Positions 50,961-64,000 of a stretch of DNA of 64,000 nucleotides are shown here, in pieces. Below the pieces are notes generated by a model. The model was not told the DNA's origin, did no database searches, and saw nothing but the letters and a program-made list of their open reading frames with translations. Within the stretch, counting starts at the first letter, position 1; each line of letters begins with the position of its first letter. Source of the DNA: Abelmoschus esculentus (Eukaryota; Streptophyta; Magnoliopsida; Malvales; Malvaceae); contig JAUCBN010000018.1 of assembly GCA_035048815.1 (NCBI GenBank), positions 17,673,501 to 17,737,500 of the forward strand, in the 5' to 3' direction. The translations under genes and the position numbers were made by a program.

Positions 50961-51699
50961 GCGTGAGCGGAAAGGCAAAGGGAAGTACATGGGACAAGAT
51001 GCGATCGAGGTTGCAGGATTAATTTCTAACCGAACATTAGACCCAAAGCTTGTTCCAAAGGTTTCACTTCGCTTTAAAGGATAGGAGGGAGAGAAGCGTA
51101 CAAGAAAGCCCCTACTCCTTAAAAAAAGTTGCAGAGTTCTACCAATTGTTTATTCGCAATGGCTTGAACGAGTCCGACGCAGAATCCCTTGCTTGCTTGA
51201 TAAGGCTTGAGGTTATAAATCCAAGATGAAATCTCGATGCATCAGATATGGAAAGTGGCCTATCAACTAGCTCTAAAGGCCGAGGAAAAGCTAAAGAGAA
51301 GGACCACAAGGGGGCACCGAAGGTGATAGGGGATCGACCTCTACAATCGGGCGAGGAAAGAGACCCCTTTTCCCTTCCCTCAATATATATGGCACGCTTT
51401 ACTAATATAATAGAAAGTCAAGGCTCCATCCTACTCGTTGCCCAGAGCCTTGACTTGAGCATTGTACAAGCGCTTAAGGCTCCTTCGGGCCATGGCCACA
51501 ACTATTATATAAGGCAAGGCTTGGAAGCAAGCTACCAGCGCTTATCGACAAGAACTAGGCTTGGCTTGGTTAGTAGTGCCCGCCCATTTTATCTCGCCCG
51601 CCTTACGCCCATGAATTCTTCAAAGCGGGGCGGCAGGCCGGCGGACGGGGACCGTTAAAGAAGTGCCTCGACGCGCCGCAGCCACTACTTTGACTCCTT
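50961..51699. other. Mitochondrial-type spacer, no feature seen
   Basis: A few open stretches occur but none resembles a known protein. Confidence 0.4.
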
Positions 51700-53985
51700 T
51701 TATGCAATTATGAACTCCACAGAACTTTCTCGATTCCAACGCAACTTATCCTTTTGGAGCTGACGTAACAAACTACGCGAGCCTCCCAACGAAGCCAACA
51801 TAAATCCGATCCAAATAAAAAAAATAAAAGGCAGTTTCATTATGGTGGTATACCAGCCTCCAGTTCTGGAACTTCCAGTTCCAATCGAAGCATATAGATC
51901 CGTAAATAGATTTGTATGTATAACCACTTCAGTCGTGCTCGTCGTTTCTCGAAAGTATCTTTTTTCTGGGAACATGGTTAACCAGAAATTATTATGTTTA
52001 CGATTTTTCATCCACCGATGCAGAAAATGCTCCAGTTTTCCATTCTCATATGAGGTCGAAAAGTTTATTAGCAACGGGTCAGCACGAAGTGATTCATCAT
52101 GCTCAAACATGAGCCGATCGTTTGTTAGGGACGGTTTATAGATCATCAAATTCCCACAAATGGAATAAAAAGTAGGTGCATGTAAATGATCGAGACCTCG
52201 CAAACAACAACGCTCTTTCCCCATATGGAGTTCGGAACCCAAAGGCAATCGTTGAGTGAACTGTATCTTCTTTGTGTTAGTTGACCTAAACCGCACCATT
52301 ACTGCTGGGGTGGGGCTCGGCCTCCGAACCGTACGTGGGACGAGTTTCTGCCTCATACAGATCGGGCCGAAGACCGGGGGAAGTTTAGGAGAGACCGGGA
52401 GACCCAACAGCTGCCGGTCGGGGAGAGGATAAGCTTATGAAGAAGCGAGCCCCCCAAAAAACCGATCATATAGCGCTAGCGCTTCGCTTTCTTTCTATTT
52501 TCTCTCATTTCATTCCGGGATAGGCGGCTAATACTAATCTAATAAGTGAAGTAGTCGTCTTCTGACCAATTGCCTCGTGCCTGCCCATTTTGTCTCGCCC
52601 TAAATGGAATGGCTCTCTTAATTACGCTGCGCCCCGACCCGAGTCCCCACGTCCGCTCTTCTCTGCCTGCAACCCAAGAAGTTGGCTTTGCCAACACAAC
52701 ATTAGGGCCGTCCCCTTCATTCTATGCTGACCTCGGCCCGGGGCTAGCTTTTTGGGAAGCCCGTTCCCACCGCGCTCATGGCCCGGCTGGCCTGCCAGCG
52801 GTAGTGGGAATTCCCCCGTTCCCTGGTCAAAGACTTGGTCGGATACGGGATCTACTCCACGAGGAGCGGTACGGACGTAGATGATATCATCACGACCTCT
52901 CTTTTTGTACCGCTAGGGATGCTTAACGCCACTTCGCCAATTGGCGTTACTTGCGCTTTCATGTCTCTCAGTGTGGTCAGCACTGGGTGTTTCCGAGCAG
53001 CGAGGCTTACACCCGTTCGCATTAGTTCATCCAAAGTTCGTTACCCTTATGCACGAATTATTGAATAAGCCATCTTCCTATCAAGGTTAAGGAGTCAACT
53101 GAGCATCTCAGCGGCGGGATTGAATACCCGAATCGAATCAGAGTTCACGCCGCCCGCCCTGAACAAATAGGAGGTGTGGGCCACAGGTCGCACATAAGCT
53201 GTCGGGTCGCACGACAGAAGAACACCCAACATACAGATGCACACTCCCCCATGTGAAATATTCATCTTCATTGGAGCTTTTTGGTAGTAGTCGTGACCAA
53301 CAACCATAGCCATCAGCTGTCGGCTCGTTGGTAAGGCAAGAGCTTCAAGCCCGATTTCTGGTGGCATATCCCCTACACAAGCACCACCCAACGAAAGGGG
53401 GACGGGGAAAGCTACAGGCCCAAAACCTTCGACCCTTCTTTCTAAATGGGGGTGCCCGGAGCATCTCATCTTGTCATTTCGTCGTTGCTCATTCCCGTTA
53501 GGCCGAAGTGTTTGGCCTTTCCTTCTCCGCGCCCGTTCATGCTTTGCTGACCTGTCGCATGGTAAAAAGAAGAAAGTACGAAAGAATAGTAAATAGAGCA
53601 CACCGCAGAAAGATTCTAAATATGAGAAGTCCCCCTTGGATTCGAGAAGAAGAAAATGAAGAACAAGAACGAAACGAAATAAGGCGTTTCTTGCTCTAGT
53701 TTTGGATGAGCTTCTCTCAATTATGTCTGGTAATAGAATAGGGCGGCTTGCTCTAACCAAGACTCCACTTTTTGCTCTGTCCGTGGAGCGTATGAATTTC
53801 CTGGAATGTAGATAGACCAAAAGAGGGAATGAAGAGATAGGAATAGGAATTATAGTACCATTGGAAAAAGGGGCACCCGTGGAAACATCTCTACTGACGA
53901 ACCATTTCAATAGTACGGGTGCTGCCGTGCCACGAGGCACGACCATAAAAATAATAAAAAAGAAAAAGTTATGTAGTTGGACCAT
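51700..53985 (-). pseudogene. ccmFC: ccmFC (cytochrome c maturation, haem lyase subunit), mitochondrial, two exons
   Basis: CcmFC is the C-terminal part of the CcmF haem lyase that attaches haem to apocytochrome c in plant mitochondria. Exon 1 is 53985 to about 53095 and starts MVQLHNFFFF; an in-frame ATG at 54009 exists but the shorter start is the familiar one. Exon 2 is about 52284-51700 (STNTKKIQFTQRLPLG to SVEFIIA). Both exons are open throughout. The haem-handling motif HGGV and multiple membrane segments are present. Several residues differ from the versions I remember in C-to-T or G-to-A fashion. If this is a NUMT it would not be expressed as an organelle gene; it would also need C-to-U editing. 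Confidence 0.85.
52285..53094 (-). other. Group II intron of ccmFC
   Basis: It lies between the two ccmFC exons. A domain V-like hairpin is visible on the minus strand near 52325-52365: GATCTGTATGAGGCAG and CCCACGTACGGTTC around a short loop, followed by a domain VI-like stem ending before the exon 2 GTCAACTAAC. Exon 1's end is placed only to within about 10 bases. No intron-encoded protein is seen. Confidence 0.75.
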
Positions 53986-56760
53986 CAGCTCTATCCGTTC
54001 GAGTTTCACTTCTCTAAAGAAGATAAGACGCTAAAACTGAAAGTGTTCGCAATGCATACCGAAAGTATACCAATGAAGCCGACCATTAATGACTAGTTCG
54101 AACACCATGAGCGGTCTGATCCTTTATTTGATCAGATAGACTGCTCTTAGAAGAAAGAAAAGCAAACTTGAAAAATGGTTTTCCAAGCTGAGAACACTAG
54201 CTGAACACTTTATTATTCCCACTGAAGCTAGTACGCAATGAAGACCAATTCGCAAGCTAACCTATGACATCCAATAGCAGAGACAGAAAGAAGGATAGCT
54301 ACTGAAGCATAGGAGAACCAATATTGATAAGAACATCACTTAAGCTATTTCTGTAGTAGCGAGAATAGTATGTAGACGGAAGAATTCCTACTAGAAAAGC
54401 AGGTCACAAGCAAGAAAAGAACGGATAGCATGTGAATTAGAAAGGCAAGCTAAACAAGCAAGTCAGCCCGTCTGTCTTCAACAAAGAAACTTAAAGCGCA
54501 GGAATTCCGATCGGTAAATGAGCTACCCCTCTTAAGATTAGGTCTCGCATTCTCTCATCGGGCTCTGAAAGCACCCGAGTGGGGAGCCACCTCTATTAAG
54601 AAAGAATCTACCCTTCTAGCCGCACTTTTGACGCCTCTATTCTGACATCAACCAAGCCATTTAGACGGAGTTCAATTAGGATCGTCCTTCCTTCAGGTAA
54701 GGGTTTTTTTTTCAGGGACTAATAGGAATGGCATCCACTATAAGATACCAGGAATGAGGGAGGGCTTCGTTTAAAGGCTACGTCAGCCACCTCAAAGCAT
54801 TGGGGGTCCCAGTCGATGAGGGAAGTCATCCTCAAGCCCTCTTTCCGCTTTTTTCGTAGGTAGCAGCGTCGGCAGAAGAGATTTGAGGTATAGAAAGAGG
54901 GACAACAAAAGCAGCGATTAGGGATCACCTTCTCATTCATCAAAAACTAGACTCCCCTACGTCTTTAAAAAAGAATGACCCTATTATAAAAATCCTGCCT
55001 TCTTGGCTTGTTTCATTCTAAATTCCATCCATTTATCTAATATAATAAAATAAAATAGAAGCAAAAACTGAATGAAACTTTGTATGCTTAACAAACCCAT
55101 TTCGGAGAGCATCTGCCTGGTCCTTACCAGCCAGTTTTGAGTGCGCTTAAATAAAATAAAACGACATCATAAGGTTCATTCGCGCGTCACATCCACGGTC
55201 CAAAGGTTCTCCTTTCAATGCCATCGAAAGTGTCATGTGGCTTTCATTTGGGTCGAATCACTGAAAGTCGATCTTTTTTTTGTCTTTCTTTTGCACTCCT
55301 TGAGGAAACCCTAGCTCTGGTTCATACATGTTTATATATATGATAGAAAATCTTTCATGTTTAGCGGTCATTCTTAGAAGTTCGTTTGAGAACGGTTGAG
55401 ATCCTCGCGGGCATCCTGTAGGTTCACCACTGGACTTGTTCAAACCTTGGTCTATGGCAGCGGCGGTAGGAGTCGCAGAACTTGCATCGTGATTCCCGAG
55501 ACTCCTTGCCGAATAGAGGGCGAGCTCCGTGCGTGAGCAGCGACTAAGCTTAATCCAATTTTTCTTAACAAGAATTTTGTACGCTTGAAGGCCCATCCTC
55601 TACGGCAGGGTACAGAGACGAGGCCTTTGATCCACTTTACATAAGGAAATGCAAATCAATCAGCTGGGGCAGTCGAATAACAATTATTTCTAGTAGCACC
55701 CACGACAGAATGTACGGAATATCAAACTTTTTTTGGGACGGAGGCACGCGTGCTAAAAAAACATCAACTTGGAAGCGCCATAATATAATAAAGAAAAAGA
55801 ATGAATACGCACTCGAAATCCGTTTTTTAGGTTTTCCTTTAAGAGAAGTCTCGGATCAGGACTTGTTTCAATAGCCTTTCGGAGGAGTGAACCATCAGGC
55901 AGAATGGATACCGAGTTCGGGGGCAGGTTATAGCTTTCGAGCGAGACAACTCATCAACGATTGGTGCAGGATTGACCACTCAGCTATCCAAGTTACGTAA
56001 AATACACTGAAGTTTTTCCCTGCCGGCACACTTTGAGTCCCAAACTTTCTGTCTGAAGCAAATGCTGGAAGTCCAAGATGGTGGTTTGGAACATCCAAGA
56101 GGACAGGACACCTGATCCACGCTCTCTTCCCTTGGTAAAGAGGAATTATAAATCTAAATCAATCATTTGATCAAACAAAAAAAGTACTTGGGCCTTAGAG
56201 GCAGCGGCTGGGGAAGCGAAGGGAATAGGAAGAACAGGAACGAAGTCACTCGATCAAAAGAAGATCTTATTTGAGTTCAAAGCGAGGAGCCAGAGACAGA
56301 TTGCAATTTCAAAAGCCAACTCTAAGAAGCGGACACAAAGGAGATAAAAAAAGGGGAGCTTAACATATAGAAATCGGTTACACACTAAATAAAGGAAAGA
56401 TAGATTCTAGTTAGCCTACCCGACTACACAAGCTACTAAAGCTAGCCAGGGAAGTGGGACAGGAACCTTAACCATCGACTTTTGACTTGCCTTTTCTTGG
56501 TCGGTTCGAATCCGGCCTAGTCCTAGGGACGCACGTGACAGACGTTCTTGTCATTAAAATCTGGAGTAACAAGCCGGCTACCAGCACGGAGCCAAAGGAT
56601 CTTGGTTGAAACTTTGGCACTGTGGGCACCAGCTAACGTGGGTGACCCTTCAATAGATTTGCATGAAGGCTCCCATTTACCTTTGGTAGGCATTACCCCT
56701 ATCTCACCAAATGTCGGGATAGAGGTACTGGTGTGAAGAGGGCTAGTTTTCGAGCGGAAT
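53986..56760. other. Mitochondrial-type spacer with a LINE-like scrap
   Basis: There is no complete gene. A plus-strand stretch near 55715-55870 reads GISNFFWDGGTRAKKTS with a LINE reverse-transcriptase C-terminal look. An open stretch at 55596-55258 (minus, 112 codons) is not recognised. A T-arm-like GGTTCGAATCC near 56505 has no matching tRNA around it. Confidence 0.35.
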
Positions 56761-59700
56761 TCTCCCTTTTATATATAAAGCTATATAGTTTCAATGGCAG
56801 TTGCCTTCGGTGCATTTTCAGTAAAAAGAAGAATATAAAAATACCTAGCCAGCTTATCTAATCTCCCAGACTTTATCGAGCCTGTTCGAGGGGTTGTAGT
56901 TCCACCCATCCTAACTAAGCTCTTCAATTACTAATGTCGTACTTGGGGTTGGGGTTTTAGATTAGAAAGAGTGGTCTAGATTGAGTTCTCTTTGTTCTTC
57001 TGTCTCTCGCCCTTCCAGTCCATCGATTGTTAGTTCTCTTGAAACTTCTGTTACATCCCTTAAGTCAGTCTTAAGGGTAGATAGCGCTATAGGCTAACGA
57101 TAAGATTCAAGGGCCTTCTATTTAGTCGATGCTTGTTTTTCCTTTGATGGAGAAGTAGTAGTTGCTTCTCTCTTCAAGTTCAAGCGAGTTGTTGGAGTGC
57201 TTTTTTTGTAAGAAGCCCGGCGTGCTATAAAATTGAATTTGAGTTATAGGCCAATGCTAAGTGTTTCATGCCGTTGGATAGTCGGTTCGAGGGCAAGGAA
57301 GGAAGTTATCATTTTTAAGCTTGCGAGCTAGTAATTCCTCTCCTCGAGAAAATGGGCATACCTTTTGATTTCCTTCGCTTCGTAAAGTAAACGACAATGG
57401 AAAGAGTGAAAAAAAAGAGTGGCCTCCTAGGGTTCCAATTTTAGTTTGAGGTTACATTGAAGTCTTTTACTAGTCCATTTCGAATCCTTTTTAGCCAGTT
57501 TCCTTCTATCCCATTGAATGAAGCAGTTGTACCAAACAGTCTTAAGGCCTTTAGTTGGAGTGCTAAGTGCTGCTTTGGCAGTCGAGTTTTTTATTACATC
57601 TAGTGCTACATCTAGAGGTCCAGTCCCCTAGGTCATTTGATATCTCTAGTCTGAGTTCCGTTCAACAAGCCAGTTCTGTTAGATCGCTTACAGTCCTCGT
57701 AGTGTCCAGTAGTTGTATCTTTTTCTTACCTTAACCTTAGGCAAGCGAAAGACATAGGCTTGAAATAAAAAAAGTTAAGATATCTCCATCTGGTGGGAGT
57801 TGCTATCCATATAGTTCCAGGGCAGTTCTACTTGCATCCATTGAGAGTTCTCTTGCATCCGCTTTCAATCCAGCAGAGTAAGGGGCAAAAGGATCTGACG
57901 CAAGTTGGAGCGACAGAAAGCTAGGATTTTTCGTGCTTTTCCCTTCTTATCCTTTTCTAAGGAACTAAGGAGTTAACGCTATCTCGCTTAAGGAGATATC
58001 TAGCCAAGCGATTCACCTGATCCAGACACGCCAATAGGCGGGTGTTTGAAAATAGTAAGTAAGAGTAGTGGCATTCTCATCAAAAGGATAAGTAAGTTCG
58101 CAATCCAGTGATAAAGTGAAAAAAGGTTCTTTTTTCTGCACATATTCCCTGGTGAGGATATGCATATAATATTTTAGGTATTAGAGTGCATCAAGATTAT
58201 AGGTTACAGTTTATAATCTATAGGATTGATTCTAGCTTCTGTAGGACTACTAACTAGACTATGCTTTCTCTCCGGGCCTTTGCTAAAAACGTTGGAAGGA
58301 AATCTGTGTGAAGGCTTTCTGTGGGTAAGGCAAAGGTAGATGTAATATTGCGATATGTGTCTTACCTTGGTAATTCCTTTATTTACCTAGTGGGTCTAAC
58401 TTTTATGTCTAAGGAAGAGGAGAATCGCCCTAAAGAGCCTGCCTAGTCCTTCTCGAATCCTGAGAGTTCTGTTCCATTTCGTAAGCGAGTGTTCAGTGTG
58501 AAGTACTTCAATTCGCCCCTCCTCCAATTGCGGACTCCTTGTCAGAAGAGTTATCAAGCGCAAGGGAAAAGACTAGCAAGCCAATTATAGTCTTAAGGGT
58601 TGGTGTTAGAATTCTCTTCTCATTGGATCCAGTTGGAATCGTAGTTCTCTTTGCTGTTGTGCCAAGCGAGGGAGTTCTTTGATAACTCTACCAATAATTA
58701 GGGTGCAGGCAAGTTTACTCGCTTCTCCTCGAATTGCATAAGAAAGATAAGATGGTTCTGGAGAGAAATCCTACACGCAAGCATTTGCTTATAGAATGGT
58801 GGAGGAAGAGGTAGCAATATATTTCGCCTGATGCTTGATCACTGCATTCGTGATATATCAAATAAGCTCTCCGATCTATGATGAATAGTTCCTTTTATAG
58901 GATCATATTTCTTTCTAGTCCTAAGCATTTTAATTGGACCTTTCTCCTTGACTTCCTTTTTGGAATATTTTCATCCGGGATTGGAACGACCTATGTTGTA
59001 ACGGAGGAGAGAAGGTGAACCAGTTTCCTTTGGTCGCCTCTCCCGTCTGGTCGAGTAGCTTTCGCTCCTTCCTACTTGCTTTCTTTATTATAATATAAGC
59101 GGCTACGTGACCTATTGGGAGTTTTTTAGTCATAGTGGGAGCTTTCGAAAATCACTTTGCAGGTCAAGATCATAGGAAGAGGGAAGAACAAGGGAGAAGA
59201 TCTTTTTTAAAAGAAGACGATTCCAAAACAAAAGAAACTCAAAACGGAGAATAGGATGCCTTAAAGGTAAATAAGAAAGATCATAAATCAAAAAAATAGC
59301 TGTCGGGAAACAGAAGGTTAGGTTAGGAAGGGAGAAAGGATATTTACCAAGACTATTGAAAGAGCATAGATTCGGCTTGGGAGTTCTCACTCAGGCTACT
59401 AATCTCTTCTTCTCCTACTCATAAGAACCAGAACAGGCACTCGTAATTGTCCCTAACCTATGTCTTTAACCTATTCCCTTTCCTCTGTCCTTTTACCCTT
59501 TGAACAGCAAGCCGGAACTGGATTACATTTCAATAGAGAAAGCTATCAATGATCACATTGAGACGGGAACAGAAGGGAAGTTCGCCCTCTAGTTCTATTC
59601 CTTTGGATGAGACGGTGGTGAGCAATCGATAGAGAGCAAGGGATGCTAGCGCTCTTCTACTCATATTCCTTGCTTCAGTTGGTTCAGGAAGCTTTGGCAT

Positions 59701-62700
59701 CGAGACGCATTACGATAGCTATAGCTAGGCCGGGTGGGATTCTCTCTCTCTCTAATGGTTATGAATAAAGTGATGAATCAAGTAGATCCTTTGCCCCTTA
59801 CCTCAGTAGCTGGGAAGGCAGGCCCTTAGCTTCAACTAGTTCAGTTTGAGTCTTTCTCAGGCATTGCTAGTAGGCAGAAAATCAGTAGTGCGTTAGCTTA
59901 TCTGTTCATTTTTAAACAACCCTTGTTTGTGCTCCTTTATCTTTCTAAGCCGCTCTCGCTAGCAGGGAATCTAGTTCAGCAAGTTCCATAGGGTGAGCTC
60001 GCTTGAAGCTAGGGCGCGTCTGGTGGTATCGTATATAAGATCACACGGCTGCTTTTAGGAGCGATCTATTTATCCAACTCGAAATATCGTAAGAGAAGAA
60101 GAAGAATCTGACGCCCAAAATTCCCATGTCTTTCTTGGTGTGATTGTATCAGTTGTTTTGCTTTTAAATAGGTTGAAGTCAGTTAATCAGACTAGGTCTT
60201 CTTTGCAATCATAGGCTCTAGGACAGATGACTTGACTTTCTGGTGAGTTCATTGTCGGTGTTACAGATAAAGTAACTGTGAAATCATTCTCTGTTGTCAA
60301 AGTAAAGTAAGCGGTGCTAGTTCTGTTACGGGGAAAATAAAATAAAATTTCCACTTGTTAATTAAGCGCTATTCTTTACAGTCCATAGACTCAGGCCTTG
60401 ACCTCCTCTTTAATCTGTGTATGTACTTTCTTGAAAGAGAAAGATAAAGTAGCTTGACGCAGGAAAGCATTGTAGAGTCCCCACCCTTGTTTACTTCATT
60501 CACAAGTCCCCTACGATGAGAGGGCGGCCAGTTCGAATCTAGAGAGTGGATCAACTACTTCCGTTCTGCGCTCGGGTAAGGCCAGGCGGAAACTCCTTGA
60601 CTTTAGAAGGCGGCTTAGATTTAGCTGTGGGTGCGTATGAAAAAAGTAGGGATGAAAGCCCATTTCCGTACCATTCATTCGTAGAAGGGGCGGGGCATAG
60701 CTTCATTCTATAAGTTTGACTATAAGCGGGCTACCTGACAGGGGAAGACTCAAGGTAAAGGCTTAGTTCTAAAGAACCTACTCTTGAAAAAGAAATTGAG
60801 AGTTCCCCGGTAATTCCTTCAATAGCGGCTCTAATGTCAAATGAAAACCTTCAACCCACTAGCACAACTGCGGTTAGTGATTCAATCACAACGGGTAGAC
60901 CAAGAGCAGTGCTTTATTAATAGTCGTGGGGGTCTGGGTCTAAGGATCTCAGCTAAATGAGTTAGGGACCAAGGTCTATAGACTGTCGCCTTCTATTTGC
61001 AGTAGCCGTGCATACTATATGGGCTTGGAGAAATAAGGCGGAACATGAGCCCAGTTAGGTCGTCCAAGCCCACTTTGGAAATAAAATAATGAGAAGGGCG
61101 AACGCAGGCCATAGCACCAATAAGAAGCAAATATCTAACCACAGAAAAGAAAAAGTTCTGGTCCAGAAGACTACCCCACATGATGATTGGGTAAAAATCC
61201 ATCTTGATGGATCTGTTAGTGGGTCCAGTTGGAGCCAGTTTTTTCTTATTGAATTAAGAGACGGAAATCCAATCTCAATAATAGACTCAACTGAACCTTG
61301 TATTGTCAAACTCTATCCGTCTGATGGTAACGGTCCACTTTTGCTGACTTTCTTTCTGTAGACCTATCCGGGAATCTCTTATTGTTAGAGTTAGCCCAAA
61401 GAAAGAAAGAAATTTGACGAGGAAGAATAAAATAAGACTACCTTCCTCGCTAAAGCCCCAGCCCTAAGCTTTTAACCTAGCCTTAGCCTGCCCGATCCGA
61501 CCTTGACCCATATGATACTGAAACTAGATTCCAAGTAGAAGGTATGGAAGTAGATGTAGGGGATGCAAGAGAACTCCCGCTGGCAGGAAGAGACCTGGAT
61601 GCCCTTATGACAAGACTAGCCCTCCCCGAAACAGAAAAAGAAAGAAGATCTTCTTCCTCAAAGAAAAGCTTTTCCGGAAACTCTCTCACAACCCTCCCCT
61701 ACATTAAATCACTTACAGAAAGGTAAAAGAGACTTCTAGACAAGTTTGCTCATAGAATTGCCCACTCACTTGAGAACTTAATTTATAGTTTTCCTAATCT
61801 CCCTATCCAAGTCTTACGAGTCATTTTATCCCCCATATACTGCTTGCTTTATGAAAGGCCCTATTCCGCTCTAGAAAAAACGTATTCCGCCCTAGCCGCC
61901 TTTGACCTAGCACCTTCTGCAAAAGGGGAAATAAAACTATCAACTACAGGTACGAATGCTGGTACTTATACTGCTGGAGAAGACCTATAGATTGCTTTGG
62001 AAGGAAGACTTAAAAACTGCAGGGGATTAGCACGCCAAGGGAAAGTTGACAACTTAATTGCTTTTTTTAAAGGGACTGAAGGAAAGGTTACTCCTACAAA
62101 GGCTCCCACGGGATAGACGGAAAATATCAAATTCATAAGGTCTATCCCTATCCCGCCGCTCTTCTTGATCCTGATGGCTTTTCACTGCGGATTGCTTTCT
62201 ACTTTCTAACTGACTCGAAGGCATAATTGGAATTTTAAAGGATGGAAATTTGGCCTGCACCGACATCGATCGAAAGAAACTCCAACTCAAAGCTAGTAAG
62301 GGAGAAAGTAAAGGCTGTAAACTAGCACTTATATATATTATATTTTAGGGGCTTACTTGCCTAAAATCACTACTTGCTTGCCCAGAAAAAAAGCATATGG
62401 TATAGAGAAAGAAAGAGAATAAAGAATATGATAGAGGTCCTGCAAACCCGGAGTCTTCCTTAAGAGAAAGAAATTTATATTTTCTGCTTGCCGCCCTTGC
62501 ATATACAAAAATAATTTAGCCTTGCACTACTCCAGCTGGATTGTACTACAGTGCTTGATTGACCTTTTTTGCTTTCAAACTTGCTAGCCCTAGAGCCTTC
62601 CAATAGCTAATCTCTTAGCCTTGAGCTTGCTTATATTACATACAATAAAGGGTGAGTTTGTAGGATATGATATGGTTTTCTTCTTACCTAAGCATATACA

Positions 62701-64000
62701 GAAAGTTAGCCTTATACAATTAGATAGCTGTATCTATTAGCATATTTTCTCTTCCGGGGTTGCTTAACTTAATAAGGCTAGTCTGTCTATCCTGAGTTTG
62801 CCGTTCATAATCTTTCCCAAGCTAGGGTACTGTGTAAGGTCGGGTAGTTAATTACTCAGGACCCTCCATTGATAATGCCTTAAATTTTTCTAGTCCCATT
62901 GGCAGTGAAGAGGGATCTAGTTTTTGACATCTATTTCAATTTCTTCTACCAGCTATGCTATTCCTGAGCTAGTTGTAGTGACTTTTACAGTGGGTTTCCT
63001 CGTAGCCATTGACACTTCTTCGTCTTTCCTTAATCGAGAGAGAGTTGCCTTTGCTTCGACCTGGAAGCCTGTCTCAGTAATTGGTAACACCTTATCATAT
63101 TTCCAATTTCCTTGGATGCAGTTATAGCTGCTTTCGTTCTTTCTTTCATTCCTATCTTACTTAAGTGCTTCCATGGCGAGCGAATAAGATACTTTCTATA
63201 TCGATAGAAAAAATAGGTATGATCCATATGCTCTCATATGGCTTTAATAAGAAAAGTATAAGTCTTGTAATAGGGATTTTGAATAGGGGGAATACGCTAA
63301 TATGCCTTCTCTCCGAGCAAGTTCCCTTGCATCCTTTAGGCGAGTAGGCTCATCTTAGGCAAAGGGGTTTTAATAAAGCTGGTTATAGGTTTCTTTCGAG
63401 GAAAAGCAAGTCTTCTCCGGGTTTACGTATAACGTATAAGGCTTATAAGGTCTAGAGTGCCTAAAGTCTTACATTATGAAATAGAAAAGATAGATTTCAT
63501 AAGCGCTGCTCCTGTAATAGTGCCAGTCTTTCTACGTGAATCTTGGTTCCTTGGTCACCTTTCGATCTCGTGCTTAAGCAAAGAGACAATTTCCTTATTA
63601 AGTAAGTCTCAGGGACATCTCTTGGATAAAGACTAAGAGCAATTCTGTCTTTAAGGGAATTAGGTAATAAAGGACCCACGGAGCGTAGAAGGGAGGAGTT
63701 CATACCCGGTTAGGGGATTACTGGCCCAACTTCCCTTTTTGTCTATTTCGCATAGCCGGGCTCTTTTCTAATCCCTTTTCTCTCTCTCGCAATCGGACAT
63801 GTTGCAGCGTAAACGATGATAATTTTTGTAGCGCTTGAACGGGGTTCATTTGCAAAAGTTGGGGAAGGAGCCGCTAGTGTTTTCGACAACTCAGCTCTTT
63901 GACTTGCAACATCTATTATCTAAATCCAAGCCAAGAATAAGTGAGAGAAAGCTTAAGCACAGAAATCGAATAGGCTGTTCGGGAGCTAATAGAGATTGGC
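56761..64000. other. Mitochondrial-type spacer to the right edge
   Basis: No recognisable mitochondrial gene. About 61165-61245 plus reads WVKIHLDGSVSGSSW, similar to the start of LINE-type RNase H domains. Other open stretches resemble nothing I know. Confidence 0.35.

Larger units (their letters stand above)
45886..64000. other. Mitochondrial-type DNA, probable nuclear insert (NUMT)
   Basis: Composition changes sharply to a higher GC fraction with short oligopurine/oligopyrimidine runs, typical of plant mitochondrial intergenic DNA. It holds two plant mitochondrial genes, trnI(CAU) and ccmFC with its group II intron, plus copia and LINE scraps. It runs to the right edge, at least 18 kb. 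The junction is about 45886, next to a nuclear copia scrap. An assembly chimera remains possible. Confidence 0.8.

Noticed and set aside
55258..55596. 112-codon mitochondrial-region ORF
   Set aside because: No resemblance to known mitochondrial proteins; probably chance or a spacer ORF.
56490..56530. tRNA-like T arm GGTTCGAATCC
   Set aside because: The T stem pairs well, but I found no matching acceptor, D or anticodon arms upstream.
1..64000. CRISPR arrays, operons or bacterial defence systems
   Set aside because: Plant nuclear and organelle sequence; no regularly spaced direct repeats with unique spacers were seen.

Overview
This window looks like a eudicot plant nuclear chromosome segment. 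Gossypium or a close Malvaceae relative is my inference, based on the LTR style and the protein sequences; no database was consulted. It holds three intact-looking low-copy genes and one decaying gene in AT-rich, transposon-littered DNA. From about 45.9 kb to the right edge it becomes visibly GC-richer DNA of plant-mitochondrial character, best read as a nuclear insert of mitochondrial DNA (NUMT) or, less likely, a chimeric assembly.

Layout. 1-8.4 kb: nested copia elements on the minus strand. Element A (gag plus a 1.03-kb LTR) sits inside the 3' LTR of element B, and element B's integrase is split by a solo LTR. 8.4-11.5 kb: an intronless GRAS gene of the SCL4/SCL7 type with three upstream ATGs. 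11.5-17.4 kb: AT-rich DNA with fold-back and MITE-like inverted repeats and one LTR-like remnant. 17.4-23.85 kb: a decayed LINE, with its ORF1 split by a 1.23-kb solo LTR that has a perfect 5-bp target duplication. 23.85-31 kb: no recognisable gene; part of it looks like transcribed non-coding DNA and has a degenerate tandem repeat. 31.0-32.9 kb: a bHLH gene of the HBI1/BEE2 type with seven recognisable exons, an internal stop and no in-frame start. 34.3-36.2 kb: an intact PLS-type PPR-DYW RNA-editing factor (minus strand). 36.7-38.0 kb: a complete six-exon phosphopantetheine adenylyltransferase (CoaD) gene (minus strand). 39.84-45.35 kb: two 3' halves of Tekay/Del-type gypsy elements joined head to head, giving a 5.5-kb inverted repeat. 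45.6-45.9 kb: a copia gag scrap. 45.9-64 kb: mitochondrial-type DNA with trnI(CAU), a complete two-exon ccmFC with its group II intron, and copia and LINE scraps.

The genes do not form a pathway. SCL4 and HBI1 are transcription regulators. The PPR-DYW protein should act in plastid or mitochondrial RNA editing. CoaD makes dephospho-CoA. From memory, HBI1 and CoaD are close neighbours on Arabidopsis chromosome 2, and SCL4 and the PPR homologue are close on chromosome 5, so the low-copy genes may be remnants of ancient syntenic blocks. I saw no evidence of a new biological system. The most notable structures are the head-to-head gypsy palindrome, the two cleanly delimited solo LTRs inside other elements, the shared TATCGATA-type motif clusters in unrelated LTRs, and the large organelle insert with a still-open ccmFC.
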